Positions 17,495 to 26,046 of a stretch of 64,000 nucleotides of DNA are shown here, in pieces (position 1 is the stretch's first letter; the number at the start of each line of letters is the position of its first letter). The stretch spans positions 682,001 through 746,000 of the forward strand of contig OZ250139.1 in the NCBI GenBank assembly GCA_965237405.1, read 5' to 3'. The notes under the pieces are model-generated. The model was not told the origin of the DNA. It made no database searches and saw nothing but the letters and a program-made list of their open reading frames with translations. The stretch comes from CAUZIB01 sp963663925. Lineage in GTDB: Bacteria; Acidobacteriota; Vicinamibacteria; Vicinamibacterales; UBA8438. The position numbers and the translations under genes are program-made.

Positions 17495-18961
17495 ATGCAT
17501 CCAGCTAAAGAAACGATTCTTGCAGAAACTCGCCGTCAATTCTTTGGGCGTACGGCCAAAGGCATTGGCGGGCTTGCGCTTGCCAATCTATTCGCTGCCG
17601 ACGCGTTTGCCTTGCCCCAGGGCGGTGACGCGGTTGGCGGATTGCCGTCTCTTCCGCACTTTGCCCCAAAGGCGAAGCACTGCATCTACCTCCACATGAT
17701 GGGCGCACCGCCGCAAATGGATCTGCTTGATTACAAGCCTAAGATGAAGGATTGGTACGACAAGGATCTTCCAGAATCGATTCGTCAGGGGCAACGTCTG
17801 ACGACCATGACTTCGGGGCAGGCCCGATTTCCGATTGCCCCATCCATTTTCGAGTTCAGTCAGCATGGTCAGAGCGGCGCCTGGATCTCAGAGTTGCTTC
17901 CCTACACGGCTCGGATGGTCGATGACATCGCCATCGTTCGTTCAATGCATACCGAGGCGATTAATCACGAGCCGGCGATTACATTCATCCAAACGGGACA
18001 ACAGATACCAGGTCGACCGTGCATCGGGTCGTGGTTCGCCTATGGGCTCGGCAGTCTGAACGAAGACCTGCCGACGTTCGTTGTGATGAACGCGGAGAAG
18101 AGCCACCCGAAGTCGGGCGTCCAGGCTATCTCGGCGAAGCTGTGGAGCTCAGGGTTTCTGTCTCCCAAGTACGCCGGCGTCGGGCTTCGTGCCGGTGCCG
18201 ACCCGGTTCTCTATCTTAGTGATCCGAACGGGGTGTCGCGCGACGTGCGGCGTCAGGTGCTGGATGGCATCGGTGAGCTCAATCGGCTCAAGTATGAAGA
18301 AGTCGGCGATCCTGAGACGCTGGCGCGGATCGAGCAGTACGAGATGGCGTTCAAGATGCAGTCGTCCGTGCCAGAAATGGCCGATCTGTCGAGTGAGCCG
18401 GACAGCACGTTCGAGCGTTGGGGGGAAGAAGCGAAGCAGCCCGGCAAGTTCCAGAATGCCGCGTTAAGAGCCCGACGATTGGTGGAGCGAGGCGTGCGGT
18501 TCGTCCAGATCTATCACCGAGGCTGGGACGTGCATTCGTTCGCAACCGAGGTGCTGCCCGCGCAGGCGGCCGACGTCGACCGCGCGGCTTGGGCGCTCAT
18601 TCAGGATCTCAAGGAGCGCGGCCTTTTTGATGAGACGCTGGTTATCTGGGGTGGGGAGTTTGGTCGAACCATTTACTCGCAGGGGAAGTTGACGCCCACA
18701 CTTTACGGCCGTGACCACCACCCGAAGTGCTTCACCGTCTGGATGGCTGGTGGCGGTGTCAAGGGTGGCGTCACCTACGGCGAGACCGACGACTTCTCGT
18801 ACAACATCGTGAAAGACCCGGTTCAAATCCGGGACCTGCAGGCGACCATCCTGCACCTATTCGGGATCGACCACGAGCGCTTCACAGCCAAGTATCGGGG
18901 CTTGGATGCCAGATTGACGGGAGTTGAACCGGCGAAGGTGATAAAAGAGTTGCTTGCCTGA
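17495..18961 (+). CDS. DUF1501 domain protein, Tat-exported
   Basis: This is a 488-residue DUF1501 protein, a sulfatase-fold relative of unknown activity. The N-terminus carries a Tat-type signal (TRRQFFGRTAKGIGG, then a hydrophobic stretch to about residue 40). Family blocks are clear: CIYLHMMGAPPQMDLLDYKP, MHTEAINHEPA, VIWGGEFGRT, GRDHHPKCFTVWMAGGGVKG and the C-terminal HLFGIDHERFTAKYRGLDAR. The ATG follows AAGGGAG at good spacing and lies 20 bases after the PSCyt1-type gene, so the pair forms one operon. Tat export implies folding before transport. The product ends just before a decayed haloacid dehalogenase on the other strand. Confidence 0.94.
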   Translation: MHPAKETILAETRRQFFGRTAKGIGGLALANLFAADAFALPQGGDAVGGLPSLPHFAPKAKHCIYLHMMGAPPQMDLLDYKPKMKDWYDKDLPESIRQGQRLTTMTSGQARFPIAPSIFEFSQHGQSGAWISELLPYTARMVDDIAIVRSMHTEAINHEPAITFIQTGQQIPGRPCIGSWFAYGLGSLNEDLPTFVVMNAEKSHPKSGVQAISAKLWSSGFLSPKYAGVGLRAGADPVLYLSDPNGVSRDVRRQVLDGIGELNRLKYEEVGDPETLARIEQYEMAFKMQSSVPEMADLSSEPDSTFERWGEEAKQPGKFQNAALRARRLVERGVRFVQIYHRGWDVHSFATEVLPAQAADVDRAAWALIQDLKERGLFDETLVIWGGEFGRTIYSQGKLTPTLYGRDHHPKCFTVWMAGGGVKGGVTYGETDDFSYNIVKDPVQIRDLQATILHLFGIDHERFTAKYRGLDARLTGVEPAKVIKELLA

Positions 18962-19020
18962 GGCAGGGCTTCGCTCGAGTGCCGATGGATCGGTTGGTGA
19001 CTGGGGCTCCGGTCAGGACA

Positions 19021-19739
19021 TAAAGCTTAAGGCGGTCGGCGAGTTCGACGAAGCTCGATGTCACGAGATCGAAACGCGACGTGTTACCCGGGTCTTCACC
19101 TTTACCCGGGCCGAATTCTTCCGACCTGAACACATACGCGGTTCTCAGCCCGACTGCACGCGCACCGTCGACTTCGTACGCATGAGCCGCGACCAGCATC
19201 ACATCTGCCGGCCTTGCGTTCAGCATCTTGACCGCACCGAGATAGACATCGGGATTGGGCTTGTAGGTGCCGAACATTCCAGTCGACAGCACGCAGTCCC
19301 AAGGTAGCCCGCTGTGTCTGGCCAGATCCACCAGTAGTGAAAGGTTGCCGTTGGACAGCGTGCCGATGACGAAGTCCTGCTTTAGACGGGTCAGTCTCCC
19401 TCGACCGGGTCAGGCTAGGGTTCCAGCCGATGCCAGGCCAGATTCAAGTGTGCGATGGTTGATTCGGCTATACCCGTCGCACCGAAGTCCTGAAGGATTT
19501 TCTCTAGAACTTCGCGATGGATTTGGTCCATCGTAATCCAGGCGTGCTCACCGCGCGCGATCTGAGCTTGGAGATCGCGAAATCCCGCGCGCCATCGGTC
19601 GGCGAGGGCGTCCCATGCCGCGGACTTAGCCATAGGCTTGGCCGAACTGCCCAAGCTCGGCGGTGATGGACGACCGCCAATCGACAGTCGTGCCGAATAC
19701 GTCGAAGAGCAACACGCGGATCGATGGGGCGGTCAACAT
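19021..19739 (-). pseudogene. Haloacid dehalogenase type II pseudogene
   Basis: Read on the minus strand from the ATG at 19739, this is an (S)-2-haloacid dehalogenase-like gene of the HAD superfamily. The motifs survive: LLFDVFGT (nucleophile Asp), LSNGN (motif II), YKPNPDVY (motif III Lys) and AHAYEVDGARAVG (motif IV region). Three lesions break it. One is an extra base near 19626-19628 that makes a TAA after FGQAYG. Another is a TAG at 19415-19417 where the family has Trp after LEP. The third is a frameshift near 19394-19398, just before LTRLKQDF. The last frame also runs past the expected end (ADRLKL) to 18882, overlapping the DUF1501 gene. It sits 10 bases after a PQQ dehydrogenase and was probably cotranscribed with it. 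Confidence 0.88.
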
Positions 19740-19749
19740 GACGAGGACA

Positions 19750-21729
19750 CTAAGGCAAGGCGAGCGCTAGGTATTCGCTCGGCATGTCGTCCCAGCCGAT
19801 CGTCACTACGATGTACTGCTTACCATCGACCATATAGGTGATCGGACCTGCCGTCACGCCGCCCGGAAGTTCGGTCTCCCAGACGATGTTGCCAGTTGCC
19901 TTGTCGTAAGCACGGAACATCTTGCCGCCGCTATGCGACGGTAGGAAAGCCGCGCCGACGTTGGCGCCCTCGCCGAGGAACACTAGGGTTTTTGTCACCA
20001 GTGGGGCAGCTCGCCCGCTCTGACCGAGGGCCGGGAGATTCAGATGTTTGACCGCCGGATGGTCACGCGGCCCATTACCGTTGGCCACCGACCAGAGGAT
20101 TTCACCGGCGTTGAGGTCGATTGCCACGAGGCGGCCGTAGGGAGGCTTGAAGAGCGGCAGTCCTTGGGGCCCTGGAATATGTTTTTCCTCCTTCATGACC
20201 CAGTCAACATCGGATCTCGGGTGCTCGGACCGCACCAATCCGATTACACTGCCACTATGAGCGGATGGCACGTACAACACGCCGGTCTCCGGGTCCGCTC
20301 CTGCGCCGTTCCAGTCCGTGCCGCCCACCAAACCTGGCACTGACATCGTTCCCTTGGTTCCGCCGGGGTGGTCGTCAATCAGCGTCGGCGGCGTGAACAT
20401 TGGACCCCAGACATAGGTGTCGAGGATGGCAAGCGCTTCTTCGCGCAGCTTGGGGGTGAAATCAATTAGGTCGTCAATCGTCACGCCCTGCTGGTCGTAC
20501 GCGGGGGGCTTGGTCGGAAACGGCTGAGTTGGTGCATACCACTCGCCGGGCACATCGCCCGCCGGAACCTGGCGTTCTTCGATTGGCCACACTGGTTCAC
20601 CGGTCACCCGGTCGAACACGTATGTGAACGCCTGCTTACTCGGGATGGCGACAGCCTTGATGTCGCGCCCGTCAACCGTAATGTCCACGAGCACTGGCGC
20701 GGAAGCGAAGTCGTAGTCCCAAAGGCCATGATAGACCGCTTGGAAATACCAGACCAGACGACCGGTCTTCGCTTCTAGGCAGACAAGACTTTCGGCGAAG
20801 AGATTGTCGCCGGGTCGGTGTCCGCCGTAGTAATCGCTGGTCGGTGTCGACAGTGGGAGGTAGACGTACCCCAGTTCCTCGTCGCCGCTAGGCGATGCCC
20901 ACATGTTGGTGTTGCCGGTGTACTCCCACGACGCCCGGTCCTCGTTACGAGGCGTGAGCCATGTATCGTTTCCAGGTTCGCCTGCTCGCGCAATGGTATG
21001 GAAGATCCACAGCTGCTCGCCGGTCCGTACATTGAAGCCACGTACGTCTCCGGGAGGCATCTCTTTGAGCGCCGGCATGCTGGCACTGGTGATGTCACCA
21101 ATAGCCGATCCGATCACGATGACGTCGTTGATGATGACTGGTGCCGAACGCCAGCGGAAACTCGCTACCTGCCGATCATCGTAGCCTTGTGTGAGGTCCA
21201 CTTCACCACCTGCACCGAAGTCCGAGTAGCGCGCGCCGGTCTTAGCATTCAAGGCAACGAGCCGTGATCCAATAACGGCAAGGATGCGGGCATCCTGACC
21301 GTCGGCCCAGTACGCCACGCCCCGTGTCGCGAACCCGCGTTGTGCTGATTCGTCCTCACGCACAGGCAGCGGGTCGAACCAGACCAGTTCGCCAGTCGTG
21401 GCATCGATCGCGGCTATCGTGCCGAAGCCCGTGCTGATGAAGAGAAGCCCTCCCGCCATAAGTGGGGTGTTTTGCGATCCGCTTGGGGCATCCATCGTAT
21501 TCCCTTGCCGAGTGGCATCCGGAACCGTGGATTGTCGCCAGGCCACCTCCAGGCCCTGCACGGTCTGTGCGTTGATTTGATCGATTGGCGAGTACTTCGT
21601 GGCCGCCTTGTCGGCGGAAAACGACTGCCATTCGCCCGTCTGACCCTCAGCACCAGAGAACGCATGAAGGGAGACGAACAAGCTCAGGGCAACGACACTC
21701 GGGGTTCGGGGAACGATGAACTTCAACAT
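19750..21729 (-). CDS. PQQ-binding beta-propeller dehydrogenase, exported
   Basis: This is a 659-residue quinoprotein dehydrogenase with a Sec signal peptide (residues 1-30, MLKFIV... to GAEGQ) and no heme domain. Typical blocks are WQSFSADKAATKYSPIDQI, TPLMAGGLLFISTGFGTIAA, GDNLFAESLVCLEAKTGRLV, WYFQAVYHGLWDYDFASAPV, and the closing GGVTAGPITYMVDGKQYIVV. This layout matches glucose-dehydrogenase-like quinoproteins. The ATG at 21729 is fixed by GGAGG nine bases upstream; the long open frame before it (to 21972) is not coding. The substrate is unknown. Electrons would go to a separate carrier. A broken haloacid dehalogenase lies 10 bases downstream. Confidence 0.92.
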   Translation of the reverse strand: MLKFIVPRTPSVVALSLFVSLHAFSGAEGQTGEWQSFSADKAATKYSPIDQINAQTVQGLEVAWRQSTVPDATRQGNTMDAPSGSQNTPLMAGGLLFISTGFGTIAAIDATTGELVWFDPLPVREDESAQRGFATRGVAYWADGQDARILAVIGSRLVALNAKTGARYSDFGAGGEVDLTQGYDDRQVASFRWRSAPVIINDVIVIGSAIGDITSASMPALKEMPPGDVRGFNVRTGEQLWIFHTIARAGEPGNDTWLTPRNEDRASWEYTGNTNMWASPSGDEELGYVYLPLSTPTSDYYGGHRPGDNLFAESLVCLEAKTGRLVWYFQAVYHGLWDYDFASAPVLVDITVDGRDIKAVAIPSKQAFTYVFDRVTGEPVWPIEERQVPAGDVPGEWYAPTQPFPTKPPAYDQQGVTIDDLIDFTPKLREEALAILDTYVWGPMFTPPTLIDDHPGGTKGTMSVPGLVGGTDWNGAGADPETGVLYVPSAHSGSVIGLVRSEHPRSDVDWVMKEEKHIPGPQGLPLFKPPYGRLVAIDLNAGEILWSVANGNGPRDHPAVKHLNLPALGQSGRAAPLVTKTLVFLGEGANVGAAFLPSHSGGKMFRAYDKATGNIVWETELPGGVTAGPITYMVDGKQYIVVTIGWDDMPSEYLALALP

Positions 21730-21850
21730 GGCCACTTTCCTCCAGCGGCATTTTACAGACGAACGTCGACCAACAGGAAGGGGCGTTCGCGGAGGGATTC
21801 CACGCGAGCCCTGACCTGGTAAATCGGCCGAAGCAAGAGCGGCGACTCGG

Positions 21851-22138
21851 CTAGGAGATGCACTGGATGATGACGCGCACCACCGAGTTCTCCCAGTTGT
21901 GAGTGTTGGTGTCAAAGTGATCGACGACTTGATTTCGAAGCCCCCAGCGGTAGTTTCGCTTGAAATCGTCACCAGGAAGAGGTGTCTGTGTGATCTGATC
22001 TTTTTGTCTCACAGTCTGCACGGGCGGTCCATGGCGGGTGACGGCAGCGCCTTCAAACGTTCGAACCCCGCTGTCAAGTTTCCCGAAATTGGTGACCCAG
22101 TGGATAGGTATAATCAAGGCACTAGACCGAGGATTCAT
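21851..22138 (-). pseudogene. Probable C-terminal remnant of an outer-membrane protein
   Basis: This is a 95-residue minus-strand frame. It has aromatic and alternating-strand character (IIPIHWVTNFGKLDSGVR, GDDFKRNYRWGLRNQV, HNWENSVVRVIIQC) typical of the tail of a beta-barrel or transporter protein. There is no signal peptide and no Shine-Dalgarno before its ATG. Its upstream side is the start region of a divergent PQQ gene, so the 5' part of the gene is missing. I read it as a remnant; a small intact protein is the alternative. The other 120 bases of this gap (21730-21850) show nothing. Confidence 0.45.
22109..22114 (+). promoter_or_regulatory. Candidate -10 box of the cytochrome-PQQ dehydrogenase gene
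   Basis: A perfect TATAAT lies 26 bases before the ATG at 22141. No good -35 is visible at 16-18 bases (the nearest, TTGGTG at 22089-22094, leaves only 14). It also lies inside the probable remnant on the other strand. Confidence 0.45.
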
Positions 22139-22140
22139 TT

Positions 22141-24321
22141 ATGACACCAACACGCTTCGTTCGATTTTCAGTTGTTACGTGCATGATGCTTGGGATGTAC
22201 ATCGGCTTCGTGCCGCTGGTCATAGCTCAAGACCATTCGGGTCAGGCCACGTTTGAGGAGACGTGTGTAATTTGCCACGGTAAGGCGGGTGGTGGCGATC
22301 TCGCACCACCGATCGTGCCGTTCGCGCTCGAAGATCAGGAGCTCCTGAGTATCGTTCGGGAGGGACCCGGACAAATGATGGCCTTCTCCACCGCTGACAT
22401 CAGTGACGAAGAGGTCGGGCTGGTTGCGGGCTACCTTCGCCAGCTGTCGGGTATGGCGCCTGCTGGCTCGATGATTGAATGGCCTTACGTTGGGGGAGAT
22501 CAGTGGAATCGCCGGCATTCCGAGGCCGACGACATCACGCCGGACAACGTCGACCAGCTGCAGATCGCCTGGACGTGGCAACCCGGAGAACGGATACGCC
22601 CCGAATTTGGCACCGTGCCAGGAAACTTCACGACTACGCCGCTGATGATCGATGACGTGCTGTACCTGAGCACGAACTACAATCGGGTCGCGGCGCTCGA
22701 CGCCGATTCCGGTGCCGTCAAGTGGGTCTTCGACCCGCGCGCGTACGAAGGCGGAATGCCCGCACTCGGCGGCGGCTTTCGTCATCGTGGGGTCACGGTC
22801 TGGCGCGACGGTGAAGACTTACGCATTTTTCTTGGAAGCCGGAATAACATGTACTGTCTCGACGCGGCAACGGGAGCGTTGGTGTCGTCGTTCGGCGACA
22901 ACGGCGTGGTCGACCTCAGTCAGGATCTCCTCTGGCCGATCGATCCTGCTCACATCGAGCAGAATGCTGCCCCGGTCATTTATAAGGATCTCCTGATTGT
23001 CGGTAGCTCCATTGGCGATCGTCTCACCTTTCGGCAGATTCCACCCGGTGATGTTCGTGCCTACGACGCACGTACAGGGAAGCTCGTTTGGTCTTTTCAT
23101 CCCATTCCCCAAGAAGGGGAATTCGGCACCCACACGTGGGAGAACGAAGCGTGGCGATACACCGGTGCGACCAATGTGTGGGGTGGCATGACGGTCGACG
23201 AAGAACGCGAACTCGTGTTCCTACCGATCGGCAACGCGACCAACGTGTACTACGGAGGGTCCCGGCTTGGGGACAACCTGTACGCGCAGAGCATTGTGGC
23301 GCTCGACTCGAATACCGGCGATCGCGAATGGTACTTTCAGATGGTGCACCACGGGATCTGGGATTATGACCTGGCGACTCAGCCGATCCTGATGCCGATC
23401 ACGGTGGACGGCCAACCCATCGACGCCGTCGTCCAGCTCACGAAACAGGCGCTGGCGTTCGTGTTCGACCGGGTGACGGGCGAACCGGTGTGGCCCATCG
23501 AAGAGGTCGAAGTTCCGCAGAGCGATGTTCCGGGCGAGCGGACCTCTCCGACGCAACCGATTCCGACCCGTCCACCTCCGTTGACCGGAACGACCGGCAT
23601 GACGACCGATGACGTGTTCGACCTCACGCCGGAGCTCAAGGCGAAGGCGCTGGAACGGTTCGCCGAGTTCCGGTCGGGTCCGCTCTTCACCCCACCCAGC
23701 CTCGAGGGAACACTGACGCGGCCAAGCCCAGGCGGTGGCGTCAACTGGGGCGGGGGAGCGTTCGACAGCGAAACCGGATTCCTCTACACCAAGGTCTCGA
23801 ACAATGTAAACGTGTTGAAATTGGCGAAGTTTGACCCGGAGACGACGGTCAATCCGTTCGCTGACAAGAACGATCCCGACTACGTCGGCTACGACGCCCT
23901 CCTGGGAGTGTCGTCGTCGTTCGAGAACGGCGTTCCGCTGAACAAGCCCCCGTACGCGTTTCTCGTAGCCGTGGATCTATCCACTGGCGACATCGCGTGG
24001 CGCGTACCTTTCGGCCGGGGGAGCGACGGGTTGCGCCGACACCCAGCATTGGAAGGGGTTGAGCTACCGGAACGACTCGGAACGTCGGGGACTCCGGGCT
24101 CAATCGTGACGAAAGGTGGCCTGGTCTTCGTAGGTGGCGGCGAAGATCGGCTCTATGCCTTCGACAAGTACACCGGCGAGGAGCTGTGGTTCGGGGATTT
24201 GGCGCAGCGGTCGTCCGGAACCCCGATGAGCTACCGTTCGAGCAGCGGGCACCAGTTCGTCGTGATCGCGACTGGTTCGGGCACCAGTCAAGAGCTCGTA
24301 GCATTCGCAATTCCGGACTAG
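22141..24321 (+). CDS. Cytochrome c-PQQ dehydrogenase fusion, exported
   Basis: This is a 726-residue quinohemoprotein with the heme domain in front. A signal peptide (1-30) is followed by a c-type cytochrome domain (CVICH at 42-46, likely axial Met in GQMMAF near 78). The PQQ propeller comes next (IEWPYVGGDQWNRRHSEAD, TPLMIDDVLYLSTNYNRVAA, GVNWGGGAFDSETGFLYTK, SSGTPMSYRSSSGHQFVV). Most quinohemoprotein alcohol dehydrogenases carry the heme domain at the C-terminus, so the N-terminal position is notable, though known in this family. It can pass electrons internally, unlike the two other PQQ enzymes here. GAGG precedes the start by about 9 bases. The substrate is unknown. Confidence 0.92.
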   Translation: MTPTRFVRFSVVTCMMLGMYIGFVPLVIAQDHSGQATFEETCVICHGKAGGGDLAPPIVPFALEDQELLSIVREGPGQMMAFSTADISDEEVGLVAGYLRQLSGMAPAGSMIEWPYVGGDQWNRRHSEADDITPDNVDQLQIAWTWQPGERIRPEFGTVPGNFTTTPLMIDDVLYLSTNYNRVAALDADSGAVKWVFDPRAYEGGMPALGGGFRHRGVTVWRDGEDLRIFLGSRNNMYCLDAATGALVSSFGDNGVVDLSQDLLWPIDPAHIEQNAAPVIYKDLLIVGSSIGDRLTFRQIPPGDVRAYDARTGKLVWSFHPIPQEGEFGTHTWENEAWRYTGATNVWGGMTVDEERELVFLPIGNATNVYYGGSRLGDNLYAQSIVALDSNTGDREWYFQMVHHGIWDYDLATQPILMPITVDGQPIDAVVQLTKQALAFVFDRVTGEPVWPIEEVEVPQSDVPGERTSPTQPIPTRPPPLTGTTGMTTDDVFDLTPELKAKALERFAEFRSGPLFTPPSLEGTLTRPSPGGGVNWGGGAFDSETGFLYTKVSNNVNVLKLAKFDPETTVNPFADKNDPDYVGYDALLGVSSSFENGVPLNKPPYAFLVAVDLSTGDIAWRVPFGRGSDGLRRHPALEGVELPERLGTSGTPGSIVTKGGLVFVGGGEDRLYAFDKYTGEELWFGDLAQRSSGTPMSYRSSSGHQFVVIATGSGTSQELVAFAIPD

Positions 24322-24333
24322 TGGTCTGCGGAG

Positions 24334-24525
24334 CTATCTGGCTGCGTGAGAAAGCCGAGGGCCCGTGAATATTCCTAGGCCGTAGTATGAAAAGATGCTC
24401 TCGGTGTTCCGGACGTTGAGATGGTGCGCGACGACCTCGTCGAAGACGTCACGGAAATCAGTCGTAACGAGAAGCTTGCCGTGCTCGGTCCCAAATACTT
24501 TAAGGTTTACTCCGAAGTGATACGC
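24334..24525 (-). pseudogene. DUF1501 C-terminal remnant
   Basis: This minus-strand frame of about 64 codons has no start codon. It reads FGTEHGKLLVTTDFRDVFDE, then VVAHHLNVRNTESIFSYYG, ending at a TAG (24334-24336). The TTDFRDVFDEV...HHL pattern is the C-terminal block of DUF1501 proteins. A TAA at 24526-24528 closes the frame upstream and no further homology was seen, so only the tail of a lost gene remains. It faces away from the HpcH/HpaI gene. Family assignment is from memory of the motif. Confidence 0.6.
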
Positions 24526-24599
24526 TTATAGATAACAACTAATTTAAGGGTTGACGGCCGTGACCTGGCCGGCGCTCGAAGCAACGAGGGATGAATCTA

Positions 24600-25739
24600 A
24601 TGAAGAAAAATCTAGCGCTCATGTTTGTCATCGCCTGCGCGCTCGTGAGCGTGACCGCTTGGTCTGTCGAGGCTCAGCAGTTCAGAGCCGATGATTTTGA
24701 GCGTGGACCACGCTTCAGGCTCCCAGACGGTCAAGAGGCAGAGATCTGGAATCCCGCGAAACGGAAGCTGCTCGAGGGTGGTCCGTTGGTGGGAGGAACT
24801 GTCCGTGTGCCCGATGCACGTACCTATTGCGCGATGGCCGCCGCGGGTTATGACTTCGTGTGGGTCGAGATGCAGCACGAGGCCAGTTCGTGGGAGAACG
24901 TGGCGCGCATGTGGCGCACTTGCCCGGGGCCGGCAGCACCTGGCGCGCGCATCGCCTATGCCGACGAGCGCGAGATCCAGCACGCCACCGACATGGGCGC
25001 GCTTGTGATCGTCGTACCGACAGTGGACTCGGTCGAAGAGGCGCAGGAAGCCGTCGACTGGACCTACTTTCCGCCGGTCGGGCGGCGCAGTTCCGGTGGT
25101 GGCCAGGGTCCCAGCGAAATGTGGAATAACGTTCCGGGTGGATACCGGCAAACCTGGAACGAGAACGTCGTGCTCATCCTGATGATTGAGACCCTTCAGG
25201 GCGTCGAGGACGCCCGTGAAATCGCTAAACTACCCGGTGTTACGGCGCTGTTCGCGGCGTCCGGAGATCTTGGCAACTTCTCGGGCTTTGGCGAAGGCGA
25301 TACTGAATACGAAGCCCTGATCACCGAGGTCGAGGTTGCCGCCCGTGAGGCTGGGATCCATGCATGTGCTCCGCTCCGGTGGAGCGACCGGCCGGGCTTC
25401 ACCTGCTTCCAGGCGGGCAGCGAGTCGAGTGTCATTCGTCGTGGTGCTCAGGCTGAGCTCCAGCAGGCGAACGAACGCTTTAATAGCACGGGTGGTGGAA
25501 CGTCGGCTTCGCCCTCCGCAGCGGCCCAACTCATCCCCGATTTGACGGCGCAATGCGGCGCGATCACGTATGAAGCAGACTGCTACGCTTCGGTTCGGCG
25601 GGCTGCCGCCACTGCGGTCACTTTGTCTGCGGGGGAACGGGCGCAGGTTGTGGAGAAGCTTCGGGAAATTATTGCGGCAAACTCAAGTCATGCTGCTCGG
25701 ATCCGGGAGATAGCCACTCGCGCCGGCCTGGCACTTTAA
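24600..25739 (+). CDS. HpcH/HpaI aldolase family protein with a signal peptide
   Basis: This 379-residue protein is of the HpcH/HpaI aldolase/citrate-lyase-beta superfamily (TIM barrel, divalent metal, pyruvate-type aldol cleavage). The catalytic region is recognisable: YDFVWVEMQHEA (the family His loop), LMIETLQGVEDA (metal-binding Glu) and AASGDLGNFSGFG (metal-binding Asp). Unusually, residues 1-26 form a clear Sec signal peptide, and an extra C-terminal helical region of about 90 residues follows the barrel. Cytoplasmic aldolases of this family lack both. GAGGGA sits 8 bases before the ATG at 24600; the ATG at 24591 is too close to it. An exported aldolase or a sugar-acid-binding relative fits the neighbouring oxidases, but this is inference. 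Confidence 0.85.
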   Translation: MKKNLALMFVIACALVSVTAWSVEAQQFRADDFERGPRFRLPDGQEAEIWNPAKRKLLEGGPLVGGTVRVPDARTYCAMAAAGYDFVWVEMQHEASSWENVARMWRTCPGPAAPGARIAYADEREIQHATDMGALVIVVPTVDSVEEAQEAVDWTYFPPVGRRSSGGGQGPSEMWNNVPGGYRQTWNENVVLILMIETLQGVEDAREIAKLPGVTALFAASGDLGNFSGFGEGDTEYEALITEVEVAAREAGIHACAPLRWSDRPGFTCFQAGSESSVIRRGAQAELQQANERFNSTGGGTSASPSAAAQLIPDLTAQCGAITYEADCYASVRRAAATAVTLSAGERAQVVEKLREIIAANSSHAARIREIATRAGLAL

Positions 25740-25751
25740 GGTTACTGAAGC

Positions 25752-25780
25752 AGGGTGAAATAGTCTTGGAATTTCACCCT
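25752..25780 (+). terminator. Hairpin after the HpcH/HpaI gene
   Basis: AGGGTGAAAT and ATTTCACCCT form a perfect 10-bp stem with a 9-base loop, 13 bases after the aldolase stop. No T-run follows. It lies exactly at the left edge of the ffh remnant, so it may also mark the junction of an old rearrangement. Confidence 0.55.
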
Positions 25781-25979
25781 CATTAACGGTAGCCAACGTA
25801 AGCGGATCGCGCGAGAGAGCGGCACAACGATTCAGGACGTCAATCAGCTGCTCAAGCAGTTCACCCACATGCGAAAGATGATCAAAGTCGCGACGATGGT
25901 GACCGGCCAACGAAAAGGAAGGGCACGTCGCCGATCTGGCCGACTGGGGCTGCTGGGATTTCGTCACGAGATTCGGTAG
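25764..25979 (+). pseudogene. ffh: C-terminal remnant of signal recognition particle protein Ffh
   Basis: The plus-strand frame beginning at 25764 reads LINGSQRKRIARESGTTIQD, then VNQLLKQFTHMRKMIK, and ends with a basic tail at the TAG at 25977-25979. The INGS-RRKRIA-GSGT-VQEVNQLLKQ-MRKM pattern is the end of the Ffh M domain, which binds SRP RNA and signal peptides. The GTPase domain and most of the M domain are missing, and a TAG (25761-25763) closes the frame on the left. The piece lies just upstream of rpsP, where complete ffh sits in the common ffh-rpsP-rimM-trmD-rplS arrangement. A working ffh must therefore be elsewhere, or the assembly is broken here. Confidence 0.85.
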
Positions 25980-26046
25980 CGTAGGTAGGTATGAGAATTC
26001 CGAGCGCGATGCCTCGAGCATGCTCGAGCGAAATGGGAGAGCAAGG

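Noticed and set aside
21730..21972. An 81-residue N-terminal extension of the second PQQ dehydrogenase
   Set aside because: A clear signal peptide and GGAGG support the ATG at 21729; the extension is Ser/Arg-rich noise.
25683..26021. A 112-residue minus-strand frame over the ffh remnant
   Set aside because: The plus strand carries the Ffh M-domain motif; the antisense product has no features.
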